A program made the translations under genes and the position numbers. From contig CAYHHK010000077.1 of NCBI GenBank assembly GCA_964356415.1, positions 1-19,076 of the forward strand: DNA of 19,076 bases, in the 5' to 3' direction. Origin of the DNA: JAPLDB01 sp964356415. GTDB taxonomy: Bacteria > Bacteroidota > Bacteroidia > AKYH767-A > 2013-40CM-41-45. Below the pieces are notes generated by a model. The model did no database searches. It was not told the origin of the DNA and saw only the letters and a program-made list of their open reading frames with translations. Shown here in pieces: positions 7,827-14,569 of this stretch (positions are counted from its first letter, which is position 1; each line of letters starts with the position of its first letter).

Positions 7827-8036
7827 CTACTTCCGGATTTGATGCTGAAGCTCGACTGAACTTATACCCTTCATGCGCTTCTTAAGTGCACCTTCCCATT
7901 CAAAATCCACTTCTGATTTTTTGGAAGCACTTTTGCGCTTTGCTTTATTTTTTGAAACTAAGAAGTCAATGAAGTCTGCTACTTGTTCCCGCAATGACTT
8001 CGGCAATGCTTCAATACGCTGTAATGAAACGACCCC
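7827..8036 (-). pseudogene. N-terminally truncated DUF2281/VapB-like antitoxin remnant
   Basis: Read on the minus strand, this stretch encodes about 66-70 residues. The first recognisable part is LQRIEALPKSLREQVADFID, then a Lys/Ser-rich linker, FEWEGALKKRMKG and the ending SSVELQHQIRK. The LP-x-L-x-x-x-V-x-D-F-I-x-F-L pattern and the tail (SVELQ) resemble small Bacteroidota antitoxins of the DUF2281/VapB type, recalled from family knowledge. No ATG or GTG start exists. Upstream the frame meets a TAG stop within the GC-rich segment GCAGCAGAGC (plus strand), where the gene's 5' end seems to have been replaced by a dispersed repeat. No toxin partner is visible. The alternative is a live gene with a TTG start, which would lack the first helix. 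Confidence 0.6.
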
Positions 8037-8125
8037 GCAGCAGAGCTACGAGGTATCTTGCCACTAATTCCACGAATTATCACAAATCGAAACTTCTAAA
8101 GCAATAATATTTTGTGTCAATTGGT

Positions 8126-8147
8126 GATCCCGATAGTTATCGGGATC
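8126..8147. repeat. Perfect hairpin GATCCCGATA / TATCGGGATC
   Basis: Two 10-base arms are perfectly complementary around a GT centre. The core CCCGA...TCGGG recurs in the other intergenic elements of this window (9834-9850, 17322-17340, 18529-18542), so it is part of a repeat family. No T-run follows on either strand, which argues against a simple intrinsic terminator. Confidence 0.7.
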
Positions 8148-8245
8148 GTGGCTAATATTTTAATTCAACCCCGCCTCGCCTAAGGCGAGACGAGGAATTC
8201 ATTTGATTAAATCAAAGTAATCCCTACTCAACTAATCAGGAGATT

Positions 8246-8274
8246 GCCCGCCCGGATGCTCCACTCGGACGGGC
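8246..8274. repeat. GC-rich hairpin
   Basis: GCCCGCCCG at the left and CGGACGGGC at the right pair with one C-A mismatch around an 11-base loop. No U-tract follows. It could be a structured repeat or a weak transcription stop between gene remnants. Confidence 0.4.
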
Positions 8275-8414
8275 TTCAGTCGTTCCTCCTTATAATGACT
8301 ACTTCGGTGGGGGCGGCTACCCGGAAATATGAATGACCTGTTCCTATCTACTGCCTTTGCTTGCTGCAGTTTGCATCAGCGAATCCGTTCACAGGCAAAC
8401 TTCTATTTTAATTA

Positions 8415-8480
8415 TTAGTTTTGAAAAAATTTCTCTCCCTTGAAATACACTGCAAAGGTTTACTTTTCATTTATTTCATC
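8415..8480 (+). pseudogene. Partial duplicate of the sulfotransferase gene 5' end
   Basis: This stretch shares TTAGTTTTGAAAAA, then TTTCT, and further on CAAAGG, TTA and TTTTC, in the same order as the start of the sulfotransferase gene at 8645-8709, with one small gap. I estimate about 70-75 percent identity. Read from the TTG at 8421 it would encode only 22 residues (LKKFLSLEIHCKG...) before a TGA at 8487. It is best explained as the start of a second, now deleted sulfotransferase gene, or as a duplicated promoter/start region. Confidence 0.45.
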
Positions 8481-8531
8481 AAAGCCTGAAAATACCGAGG
8501 TCTTTAAAAAATACGTAATATTTCATGGTAT

Positions 8532-8561
8532 ATCCGCAAATATAACGTTGTATTTGCGGAT
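8532..8561. promoter_or_regulatory. 30-base near-perfect palindrome, probable orphan operator
   Basis: Arms ATCCGCAAATA (8532-8542) and TATTTGCGGAT (8551-8561) are perfectly complementary and the centre AACGTT is itself palindromic, leaving a single mismatched pair. The length and symmetry fit a dimeric repressor site better than a terminator, as no T-run follows. Ten codons after it (MNKKIVRFSF) a stop occurs, so the gene it once controlled seems lost. It might alternatively act on the sulfotransferase gene 90 bases downstream. Confidence 0.5.
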
Positions 8562-8650
8562 GAATAAGAAAATAGTACGTTTTTCATTTTGATGGAAGCA
8601 GCTCTCCTTAGGTATTATTGTAATAACGCCTTCGGCTTTATTCTTTAGTT

Positions 8651-9790
8651 TTGAAAAATTTCTTCCAATTGCAATTCAAAACAAAGGATTATTTTTCCTT
8701 CACTTCCCATTCCGCTTACGGCAGCGGTTTAAGAGCGTGGATAAATATCCTGCGGCAAAACAAATTTGCGATACACCCGCTTTTGCTTCCAAAGGTACTT
8801 TTCATTTCATCAGCCATCATCCTTTCCACTCCGTTTCGCTGGTATGAGAAAATCAATTTCAGAAATAAAATTCGCAATTCAAAAGTAACTCAACCCGTAT
8901 TCATACTTGGCCATCCGCGCAGTGGCACCACTTTTCTTCATTACGTGATGAGTAAGGATCCTGCTTTCGGGTACTGCACCACGATGCAGGCAATGATTCC
9001 ACATTTATTTTTGACCTGGTCGGGATTTTTTTCAGGCATACTTTCAAAAGCCCTTCCTGATACCCGACCAATGGACAATTTGAAAATGGGAACTGATTTA
9101 CCAAAAGAGGAAGAGTTCGCTCTCGTTGCATATGGCAGTGAAAGCATGGTAACAGGATATTACTTCCCTAAGAATTTTGTCAGGAACCTGAAACAAAATG
9201 TTCTTTTCAAAAACAACCCTTTTGCTGAAAAAAACTGGAAGAAGAATTTTGATCACTTTCTGCGGAAACTAACATTCGCGAATGGCGACAAAAAACTACT
9301 GCTGAAAAGTCCGGCAAATACTGCCCGCGTAAAAGAAATTCTATCGCTATATCCTGATGCAAAATTCATTCACATTTACAGGAATCCTTATGATGTATTT
9401 CAAAGTCATCTCCATCTTTTCAAAAAACTTCTGCCTATGCTTTCATTTCAGGAGATCAGTGATGAAGAACTTGGGGAGATTGTTTTTTCAACCTACATAT
9501 TGATTTATGAAAAATATTTCGGCGAGAAAAATTTGATTCCAAAAGGAAATTTAGTTGAAATCAGGTATGAAGATTTTGTGGCTGAACCTTTACATCAGAT
9601 CGAAAATATTTACAAAGCCATTTCACTTCCTGGATTTGAAAATGCAAAACCTTTGATGGAAGCAGAACTCAAAACTTATCGCAACTACGAAAAAAATATA
9701 TTCATGATGGACGACGCGCTTGCTGTTAAAATTGCTGAGAGATTTTCCTTTGCCTTTGAGAAACTGGGGTATAGCAGCAATCGCAGGTAG
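8651..9790 (+). CDS. PAPS-dependent sulfotransferase family protein
   Basis: The 379-residue protein belongs to the cytoplasmic or membrane-associated sulfotransferases that move sulfate from PAPS to a hydroxyl or amine. The 5'-phosphosulfate loop is FILGHPRSGTT (about 84-94) and the 3'-phosphate site is HIYRNPYDVFQSH (241-253, Arg244). The N-terminal 80 residues include a hydrophobic patch (about 47-60) and the PFRWYEK segment seen in PF13469-type members, so this N-terminus is probably genuine. The start must be TTG at 8651: the frame is closed upstream at 8624 and has no ATG before residue 100. It is transcribed alone, between the two ACP operons and on the opposite strand. The substrate is unknown; a lipid or pigment of the neighbouring pathway is possible but unproven. 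Confidence 0.85.
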   Translation: MKNFFQLQFKTKDYFSFTSHSAYGSGLRAWINILRQNKFAIHPLLLPKVLFISSAIILSTPFRWYEKINFRNKIRNSKVTQPVFILGHPRSGTTFLHYVMSKDPAFGYCTTMQAMIPHLFLTWSGFFSGILSKALPDTRPMDNLKMGTDLPKEEEFALVAYGSESMVTGYYFPKNFVRNLKQNVLFKNNPFAEKNWKKNFDHFLRKLTFANGDKKLLLKSPANTARVKEILSLYPDAKFIHIYRNPYDVFQSHLHLFKKLLPMLSFQEISDEELGEIVFSTYILIYEKYFGEKNLIPKGNLVEIRYEDFVAEPLHQIENIYKAISLPGFENAKPLMEAELKTYRNYEKNIFMMDDALAVKIAERFSFAFEKLGYSSNRR

Positions 9791-9811
9791 TGTATCAGAT
9801 TTAATTTTAAT

Positions 9812-9935
9812 GATTCCTCTCTCGCTCCTGATCCCGAAACTTCGGGACGGGACGAGATCGGAATGACAAAGAAGTTGGGTCTAAGGATGGCGGAAGGAAA
9901 CATTTTCCTCAATTTCGAAATTTTGTCCTTCCGCC
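9812..9935. repeat. Palindromic repeat element, copy A (left arm plus inner hairpin)
   Basis: It begins GATTCCTCTC, contains CCCGAAACTTCGGGACGGG and ATCGGAATGACA, and ends in an inverted repeat with GGCGGAAGGA at 9889-9898 and TCCTTCCGCC at 9926-9935. It matches the left part and centre of the fuller element at 17303-17489. The matching right end is not recognisable here, so this copy is truncated or degraded. It fills the gap between the convergent sulfotransferase and AMP ligase genes, where its hairpins might also block read-through. Confidence 0.75.
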
Positions 9936-10024
9936 TATATCACATTTGTATGTAATTATGACTGAATTGCCTCGAACTTTTTGGAAGCGGATCTGAAAAT
10001 CTCCACCTTAAGTGAAATCAGGTT

Positions 10025-11461
10025 TCATGACCGCTTGATCTTTCCCGTTTTTGTCTTGTGGATTTCATCAACAAAAAATATCCTTTGCGGGACTTTGTAT
10101 GACAGCAACTGCTTGCGACAGAACGAAATAATTTCTTCCGCATTCTTCTCCGCCATTGGCTTCAATACAATTTCAGCTTCTACCAGTTCACCTGTTACAG
10201 GATGTTTGCCACCATACACTCTCGTCTCTTCCACATCAGGATGCTGCTTCAATACAGCTTCGACCTCTTCAGGAAAAATTTTATTTCCGGAAACATTGAT
10301 CATTGATTTGCTTCTCCCTTTGATGAATACAAAACCACCCTCATCCATTTCCGCAATGTCTCCTGTGAGAAACCATGAATTCATCAGCACATCCTCGTGC
10401 TTTTTCACAGGCCACAGGTAACCGGAGAACATCCCCGGGCCTTTTATTGCAAATGCACCACGGGTCCCGACCGGCAAAACTTTACCATCCTCATCAAGGA
10501 TTGCCGAGGAATATTCAGGCAAGGCTTTTCCAATACTTTCATTTCTCCTGTTATCCGATTCATTGTTGATAAAGGGAAGACCGATCTCAATGATACCGTA
10601 GGCTTGCGAAACAGGAATTTCATATTTATCAAAGAAGATTTGACTTACAGCAGGCTCAAGCAAAGCAGAAGTCGAAATTGCCTTTTTCAGTGTTTCGAAT
10701 TTATTACCGCTCCTTTCAGTCGCAAGCAAGCGATAATGAAGAGGAGAAGCATACAGGTGGGTGGCATGATACCTGTTTGCGAGTGTTAAAATGGCTTCGG
10801 CCGTAAATTGATCAGAGATGATCATACGTACGCCATATCTGATATAAAGTAAAACAGAAACGACAAAGTGAAAGGCCATTGGAAGTACCCAAAGCATGAT
10901 ATCATCTTCGTTCAGCATCAATCCTTCATTTGCTGCTGCCGTGCGCTCATATACGGCGGTATGAGAGATCACAACACCTTTTGAATTGCCGGTAGTTCCG
11001 GAGCTCGGTCGTATAAATGCAGCTCCCGGAAAAAGTAAATCAATGTTCTGTGATTTAATATCAGGGAAAATGAAGAGGTCAAATTGTTCGTTTATGATGA
11101 CTCGCTGAACACCTGCAGAGAATGTAAGTCCGTTTCCTTTTTCAGCCAGCAGGACATTTACTGATGCTTCCTGAAATAATTTTATGATCTCACATTCATG
11201 TGTGCCGGTCAGAACAGGCATTGCAATCGCGCCGGTTTTCGCAATTGCAAATAGTCCGATTACAAAAGCAGCGCTGTTGCCACAAAGAAAACCAATACCC
11301 TTGCTCTTCAGGTCTGTGTTTGTTTCAATGATTTCAGAAAGCTTAAGCGCGGATTCATGAAGTTGCTTAAATGATTTACTCTCGCCCTGCTCAATAATGG
11401 CTGTCCGGTTTTGCCACCTTGCAGCAGCATCTTCAAGAATAGAAAAAACCTGTTTGCTCAT
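10025..11461 (-). CDS. AMP-dependent acyl/aryl ligase (ANL superfamily)
   Basis: The 478-residue enzyme should activate a carboxylic acid with ATP and hand it to CoA or, given the operon, to the ACP encoded at the start of the same unit. Visible motifs are the P-loop RPSSGTTGNSKGV (about 151-163), the variant A5 motif AYGIIEIG in place of YGxTE, the hinge region FLTGDIAEMD and IKGRSKSMINVSGNKIFPEE, and the C-terminal catalytic lysine in KTGKIKRS, at which the protein ends. The start ATG overlaps the stop of the FAD oxidoreductase gene (ATGA), so translation is probably coupled. It is the last gene of the second ACP operon. The acid substrate cannot be told from the sequence; cinnamate- or benzoate-type starters are used in related pigment loci. 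Confidence 0.9.
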   Translation of the reverse strand: MSKQVFSILEDAAARWQNRTAIIEQGESKSFKQLHESALKLSEIIETNTDLKSKGIGFLCGNSAAFVIGLFAIAKTGAIAMPVLTGTHECEIIKLFQEASVNVLLAEKGNGLTFSAGVQRVIINEQFDLFIFPDIKSQNIDLLFPGAAFIRPSSGTTGNSKGVVISHTAVYERTAAANEGLMLNEDDIMLWVLPMAFHFVVSVLLYIRYGVRMIISDQFTAEAILTLANRYHATHLYASPLHYRLLATERSGNKFETLKKAISTSALLEPAVSQIFFDKYEIPVSQAYGIIEIGLPFINNESDNRRNESIGKALPEYSSAILDEDGKVLPVGTRGAFAIKGPGMFSGYLWPVKKHEDVLMNSWFLTGDIAEMDEGGFVFIKGRSKSMINVSGNKIFPEEVEAVLKQHPDVEETRVYGGKHPVTGELVEAEIVLKPMAEKNAEEIISFCRKQLLSYKVPQRIFFVDEIHKTKTGKIKRS

Positions 11462-12705
11462 TTTTTTTCGAGCATTTGTTTTTGAATAAATTCCACGGCC
11501 TTATCCCGGCCGATTCCTTTCGCCTTGAATGATGCAAGTACTCCGGCTGCATACCCTGTTCCAAGGCATGTTCCGATTACGCGTGCGCTTGCTATTGCTT
11601 TTTCGCCGGCTGAAATAATTTTGCCTGCAAAAAATATTTTTTCCTTTTCACCTGATTCAAGGCACCCGGCTGGTATAGAATAAAAATCATTTTCAGGTAA
11701 AAAAGTCAATTCAACTCTTTTATTTCCAGTGCGCCAGTATTCGACAGGCCACGCACCGTTGCAAATACCATCGTCTCTTTTTCTGCACGACAATACGTCT
11801 TCATCCGTCAATATTTCTTTTCCGCTTGCTCTTATTCCTGTCCTTATACCAACTTCGGCAGCCACCCATTCCATTTCGGCGTGCTCAAAACCGGAAACTG
11901 ATCTTTTTATAAAAATATAAATTTCATTCACCAGTTGCTTCGCTTTTGCATCGATAGTTGCAACATCTTTACTTCCTGTTTTCCATGGCAACCCCATCTT
12001 CAATTGAAGCGATTTATTGGAAAGTGAATGCGGAATAATACCAAGCAGGTTGTAATATTCAGGAATTTTTCCTTCTTCAACTAACAATGCAATCTTTTTA
12101 AGAAGTATAAAGCTCAGCTTATATTCATCAACTTCAGATATATTCTTTAGAGAAAATACAATTGCTGCCGCCTGGTATTCTTCATCACATATGGTTCCAT
12201 GGTTAATTGATGTACAGATAATCCCTTCGCCCGAACAATCAATAACGCATTCAGGAATGATCTTCAGTTTTTCATTTCCATGCGTGCAATAAACTGCAGT
12301 TATTCTTTCCGCTGTTGAATCAACAAGGTACACTGAAGTCTTATAAAGGGTTGAAATATTTGATTCGGAGAGAAAAGATGTTGCCGTTTTTTCAAAGTCT
12401 GAAGGATGAGAGGGCAAAAACCAAAGTCCTTCAGAAAACTTAACAGCAGCTTTGCCACTGATACCGATCAATCTCTCTGCAAACAATTTCGGAAAACCAT
12501 TCATAGCAAATTCAGCAGCATGAGAAGAACGGAGGTAAAGTCCGCAAATGGTGCCCACAGCAGATGCAGTAGCCCTGCCGCCCGGAAAAGAGTTCTTTTC
12601 TGCAATGCAGACATTCATTCCTAGTTCCGCAGCAGCAACAGCAGCGGCAATACCAGCGGGGCCGGCTCCGGCAATGAAAATGTCTGTTTTGATTATTTGC
12701 ACCAC
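11458..12705 (-). CDS. FAD-dependent oxidoreductase (PF12831-like)
   Basis: This 415-residue flavoprotein has an N-terminal Rossmann motif GAGPAG (13-18) followed by CIAEKNSFPGGRA. Its C-terminal FAD-binding pattern (FAGKIISAGEKAIASARVIGTCLGTGYAAGVLA) and the internal VAAEVGIRTGIRASGKEILT stretch match the FAD_oxidored family. The family oxidises or hydroxylates varied substrates; this one is probably a tailoring enzyme for the acyl or aryl chain on the operon's ACP. It starts directly after the stop of the condensation-like gene (no gap) and overlaps the ligase start by four bases. No tryptophan-halogenase WxWxIP motif is visible, so halogenation is unlikely. Confidence 0.87.
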   Translation of the reverse strand: MVQIIKTDIFIAGAGPAGIAAAVAAAELGMNVCIAEKNSFPGGRATASAVGTICGLYLRSSHAAEFAMNGFPKLFAERLIGISGKAAVKFSEGLWFLPSHPSDFEKTATSFLSESNISTLYKTSVYLVDSTAERITAVYCTHGNEKLKIIPECVIDCSGEGIICTSINHGTICDEEYQAAAIVFSLKNISEVDEYKLSFILLKKIALLVEEGKIPEYYNLLGIIPHSLSNKSLQLKMGLPWKTGSKDVATIDAKAKQLVNEIYIFIKRSVSGFEHAEMEWVAAEVGIRTGIRASGKEILTDEDVLSCRKRDDGICNGAWPVEYWRTGNKRVELTFLPENDFYSIPAGCLESGEKEKIFFAGKIISAGEKAIASARVIGTCLGTGYAAGVLASFKAKGIGRDKAVEFIQKQMLEKK

Positions 12706-13977
12706 TCAGGTAATTAGGTTTTTGCGAATAGAATCAAGAAACGATCTTGCCTGATTCTTAGTCATCCGGCTTTCATCAAAACTAAGAATGATTTTTAGTT
12801 TGCCAGCGAATTCATGAAAAACAATATTTAATCCCGGAGGTGTAATCACCGGTGCATAATGCGTTACATCAACAACTGGGCAATCGCCAAACGACTTATT
12901 TTCCAGTCTCGAATTGGGGAGCAATGAAAAAGCAAATGATCCTGCGTGGCCATTGGTAGGAAGATCAATAAATGCACGATACACAGGTGCCGGAATAAAT
13001 CTGAATAAATCAAGCAATACACTGAACTTTTCAGGCATCTTTCTCCGCGCCTGCATGATCATCTGCCGGGAAAAAGACAGTGATATATCTCTCACATTTA
13101 CAATTTCATCTGCCCTTGCATGAAAGTAAATATAAGAATGAAAATTCGAAAGCACGGCATTTTTGTATTCAGCCGGCCTTCTTACAAGCGGGACTGCAAT
13201 GAAATATATTCCCTTTTCTCCGGTGAGCATTTCATTATGCCTGCTCAATGAAAACAAAGAACTGCCGAGATAAAAAGAGAGCGCATTCGTCATGATTTCG
13301 CTTGAAGCAATTTGCTTAATTTTTTCTGTTTCGGCAATCGTGAATTCAAGCTTTTCAAATGCCGCTTTGCATTTAGCTGATTTTACAGAGAGATGTCTCA
13401 TATTCCAGGCAGTTCTGGCAGCCACAAAAAAAGTTGCCTCGACCGTTTCCCTGAATTTAACAAAAAATGATTTTGCAGGACCTTTCTCTTCCGGCCTTTG
13501 AATAACCACCTGATTTGCAAAAACAGACCCAAGCAGATTTTCCATTCCTGCATAATCCATCAAGGAGTGGTTCACTGAAAAGACAATGTGTGTTTTGTCC
13601 TGATCGTAAATAACGTCAATGTGAACCGGAGAACCTGTTGTTAAATTACAATCCCTCGCTAACGCATGTTCCAGTGCTGCTTCAGGTTTTTCATTAGCGT
13701 GAAAGCTTATGAACCTCTCATGGTCTGGAGAAATTTCTTTGGGTTCAAAATAAAAAAGTGCGGAGTACCAATTTTTTTTCAGGGAAAAGCAGGTCAATAA
13801 ATGGATGGCTTCATTCGAAGAAATGTTTTTGCGAAAATCACTTTCTGAAATGTTTCCGCCGAGAGTAACCACTGCGCGGATTACATTTCCAATGCCGGTC
13901 TTCTTTCTGGCGATGGAATCAAAAAATAATTGAAACCGGTCTGCACCATTCAGGCGGTATTTAGTCTTGCCGTTCAC
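12706..13977 (-). CDS. Condensation/acyltransferase-like protein (CoA-dependent acyltransferase fold)
   Basis: The 423-residue protein resembles NRPS condensation domains and wax-ester/polyketide-associated acyltransferases, which join an acyl group from a carrier to an amine or hydroxyl. The active-site motif reads NHSLMDYAG (136-144). The catalytic His137 and structural Asp141 of HHxxxDG are kept, but the first His is Asn and the Gly is Tyr. The C-terminal half has a VDVTHYAPVITPPGLNI stretch at the DFGWG-like position. The start is GTG at 13977, overlapping the ACP stop by four bases (GTGA), so the two are coupled. The acyl donor is presumably that ACP. Family assignment rests on the motif and overall layout; sequence similarity elsewhere is weak. 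Confidence 0.7.
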   Translation of the reverse strand: MNGKTKYRLNGADRFQLFFDSIARKKTGIGNVIRAVVTLGGNISESDFRKNISSNEAIHLLTCFSLKKNWYSALFYFEPKEISPDHERFISFHANEKPEAALEHALARDCNLTTGSPVHIDVIYDQDKTHIVFSVNHSLMDYAGMENLLGSVFANQVVIQRPEEKGPAKSFFVKFRETVEATFFVAARTAWNMRHLSVKSAKCKAAFEKLEFTIAETEKIKQIASSEIMTNALSFYLGSSLFSLSRHNEMLTGEKGIYFIAVPLVRRPAEYKNAVLSNFHSYIYFHARADEIVNVRDISLSFSRQMIMQARRKMPEKFSVLLDLFRFIPAPVYRAFIDLPTNGHAGSFAFSLLPNSRLENKSFGDCPVVDVTHYAPVITPPGLNIVFHEFAGKLKIILSFDESRMTKNQARSFLDSIRKNLIT

Positions 13978-14228
13978 CGCTTGAGATTCATAAAACAGGT
14001 AACAATTGAATCAAGGGACCTTAAATTATCCGGTGTATATGCATGATCAGGAAATGACAATCCAGTTTTTCGCTCCATAAACAAAACGAGCTCAATGATG
14101 CGAAATGAATCGAGGCCCAGGGTTTTTAATTCCTGATCGGGCAGAATTTTTTCCGGGGATAAATCAATTTGCTCTGATACAAAGCCAATGGCTTCTTCTG
14201 TAATTATTCTATGATCCATCATCCGCAT
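13974..14228 (-). CDS. Acyl carrier protein (second operon)
   Basis: This 84-residue ACP has the phosphopantetheine serine at Ser41 in the motif LGLDSFRIIEL. The ATG at 14228 (MRMMDHRIIT) is preferred to the upstream TTG at 14246: the TTG lies at the edge of the promoter box at 14244-14251, and the extra residues are not ACP-like. ATGs at 14222 and 14219 are also possible. It heads a four-gene unit in which every junction overlaps or abuts. Its motif DSFRI differs from DSIDS of the other ACP in the window, so the two probably serve different partners. Confidence 0.9.
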   Translation of the reverse strand: MRMMDHRIITEEAIGFVSEQIDLSPEKILPDQELKTLGLDSFRIIELVLFMERKTGLSFPDHAYTPDNLRSLDSIVTCFMNLKR

Positions 14229-14243
14229 AAAAATATTGCCGCG

Positions 14244-14251
14244 CAAATTTA
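14244..14251 (-). promoter_or_regulatory. Putative -7 promoter box of the second ACP operon
   Basis: The minus strand reads TAAATTTG, an exact TAnnTTTG match, 15 bases before the ATG at 14228. No clear -33 element is visible. Confidence 0.45.
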
Positions 14252-14300
14252 GTTTATTATGCAGGAAATAAAATAGTATAATAATGTAAATGAATTCAAG

Positions 14301-14433
14301 GATTCCTCTCTCGTCTGAGCCGAGATCGGAATGACAGTATTACTGTGTTGAGTTATGGGAGATTCCGGAAATCCGTTTCAGTCTAAAACCCGTTATCTCC
14401 CTGATTAAAACTCAATATTGTCATTCAGCAATT
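14301..14433. repeat. Palindromic repeat element, copy B
   Basis: The left end GATTCCTCTC and ATCGGAATGACA match copies A and C. The inner part forms its own imperfect inverted repeat: GAATGACAGTATT, TTGAGTT and GGGAGAT are mirrored by ATCTCCC, AACTCAATATT and GTCATTC. The element abuts direct-repeat copy 2. No coding frame is present. Together with that repeat it fills the space between the divergent ACP and desaturase genes. Confidence 0.7.
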
Positions 14434-14534
14434 TCCCATAGTGTCCACTAAGTCAGCTGAGAAGAAAACCAAATAATGTAAATGATGATGTGCTACGGTT
14501 TAGTGTCCGCAGTAATAACTGTTGAAACTCCCTA
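14429..14534. repeat. Dispersed direct repeat, copy 2
   Basis: This is the same block as at 8-109, in the same orientation, again with two GTGTCC hexamers (14441 and 14503). Similarity starts near GCAATT and fades after CAGTAATAA. It ends about 35 bases before the desaturase start, so it may lie in that gene's promoter region. Confidence 0.75.
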
Positions 14535-14554
14535 TTAATTAGCCCTGAATCATG

Positions 14555-14562
14555 TATGTTTG
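14555..14562 (+). promoter_or_regulatory. Putative -7 promoter box of the desaturase gene
   Basis: TATGTTTG matches TAnnTTTG and lies 7 bases before the ATG at 14570. If used, the leader is nearly absent and the upstream ATG at 14552 cannot be the start. Confidence 0.4.
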
Positions 14563-14569
14563 CTCCCAA

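Larger units (their letters stand above)
8037..8650. other. Repeat-rich intergenic region, no intact gene
   Basis: About 600 bases between the antitoxin remnant and the sulfotransferase gene contain no intact gene. I see a perfect 10-bp hairpin at 8126-8147, a GC-rich hairpin CTCGCC/GGCGAG at 8175-8189, an 8-bp GC hairpin with one mismatch at 8246-8274, a partial copy of the sulfotransferase gene's 5' end at 8415-8480, and a 30-base palindrome at 8532-8561. The region looks like a graveyard of insertions and deletions. Confidence 0.6.

Noticed and set aside
6687..8036. Fic plus antitoxin remnant as a working toxin-antitoxin pair
   Set aside because: The remnant is convergent, lacks a start and is VapB-like rather than a Fic antitoxin, and the Fic protein carries its own inhibitory motif.
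7873..8067. Plus-strand frame of 64 codons after fic
   Set aside because: It is the antisense of the antitoxin remnant, whose minus-strand translation has recognisable family features.
9812..9935. Hairpins in copy A as intrinsic terminators for the convergent genes
   Set aside because: Neither strand has a T-run directly after a stem, and the sequence is better explained as a dispersed repeat; an incidental stop role cannot be excluded.
9981..10421. Plus-strand frame of 146 codons
   Set aside because: It is antisense to the conserved C-terminal part of the AMP ligase; Ser/Thr-rich shadow with no motif.
1..14534. A 14-kb composite transposon or integrative element bounded by the direct repeats
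   Set aside because: No transposase, integrase or relaxase lies in the interval, the repeats are diverged and not inverted, and the interval includes housekeeping aconitase.
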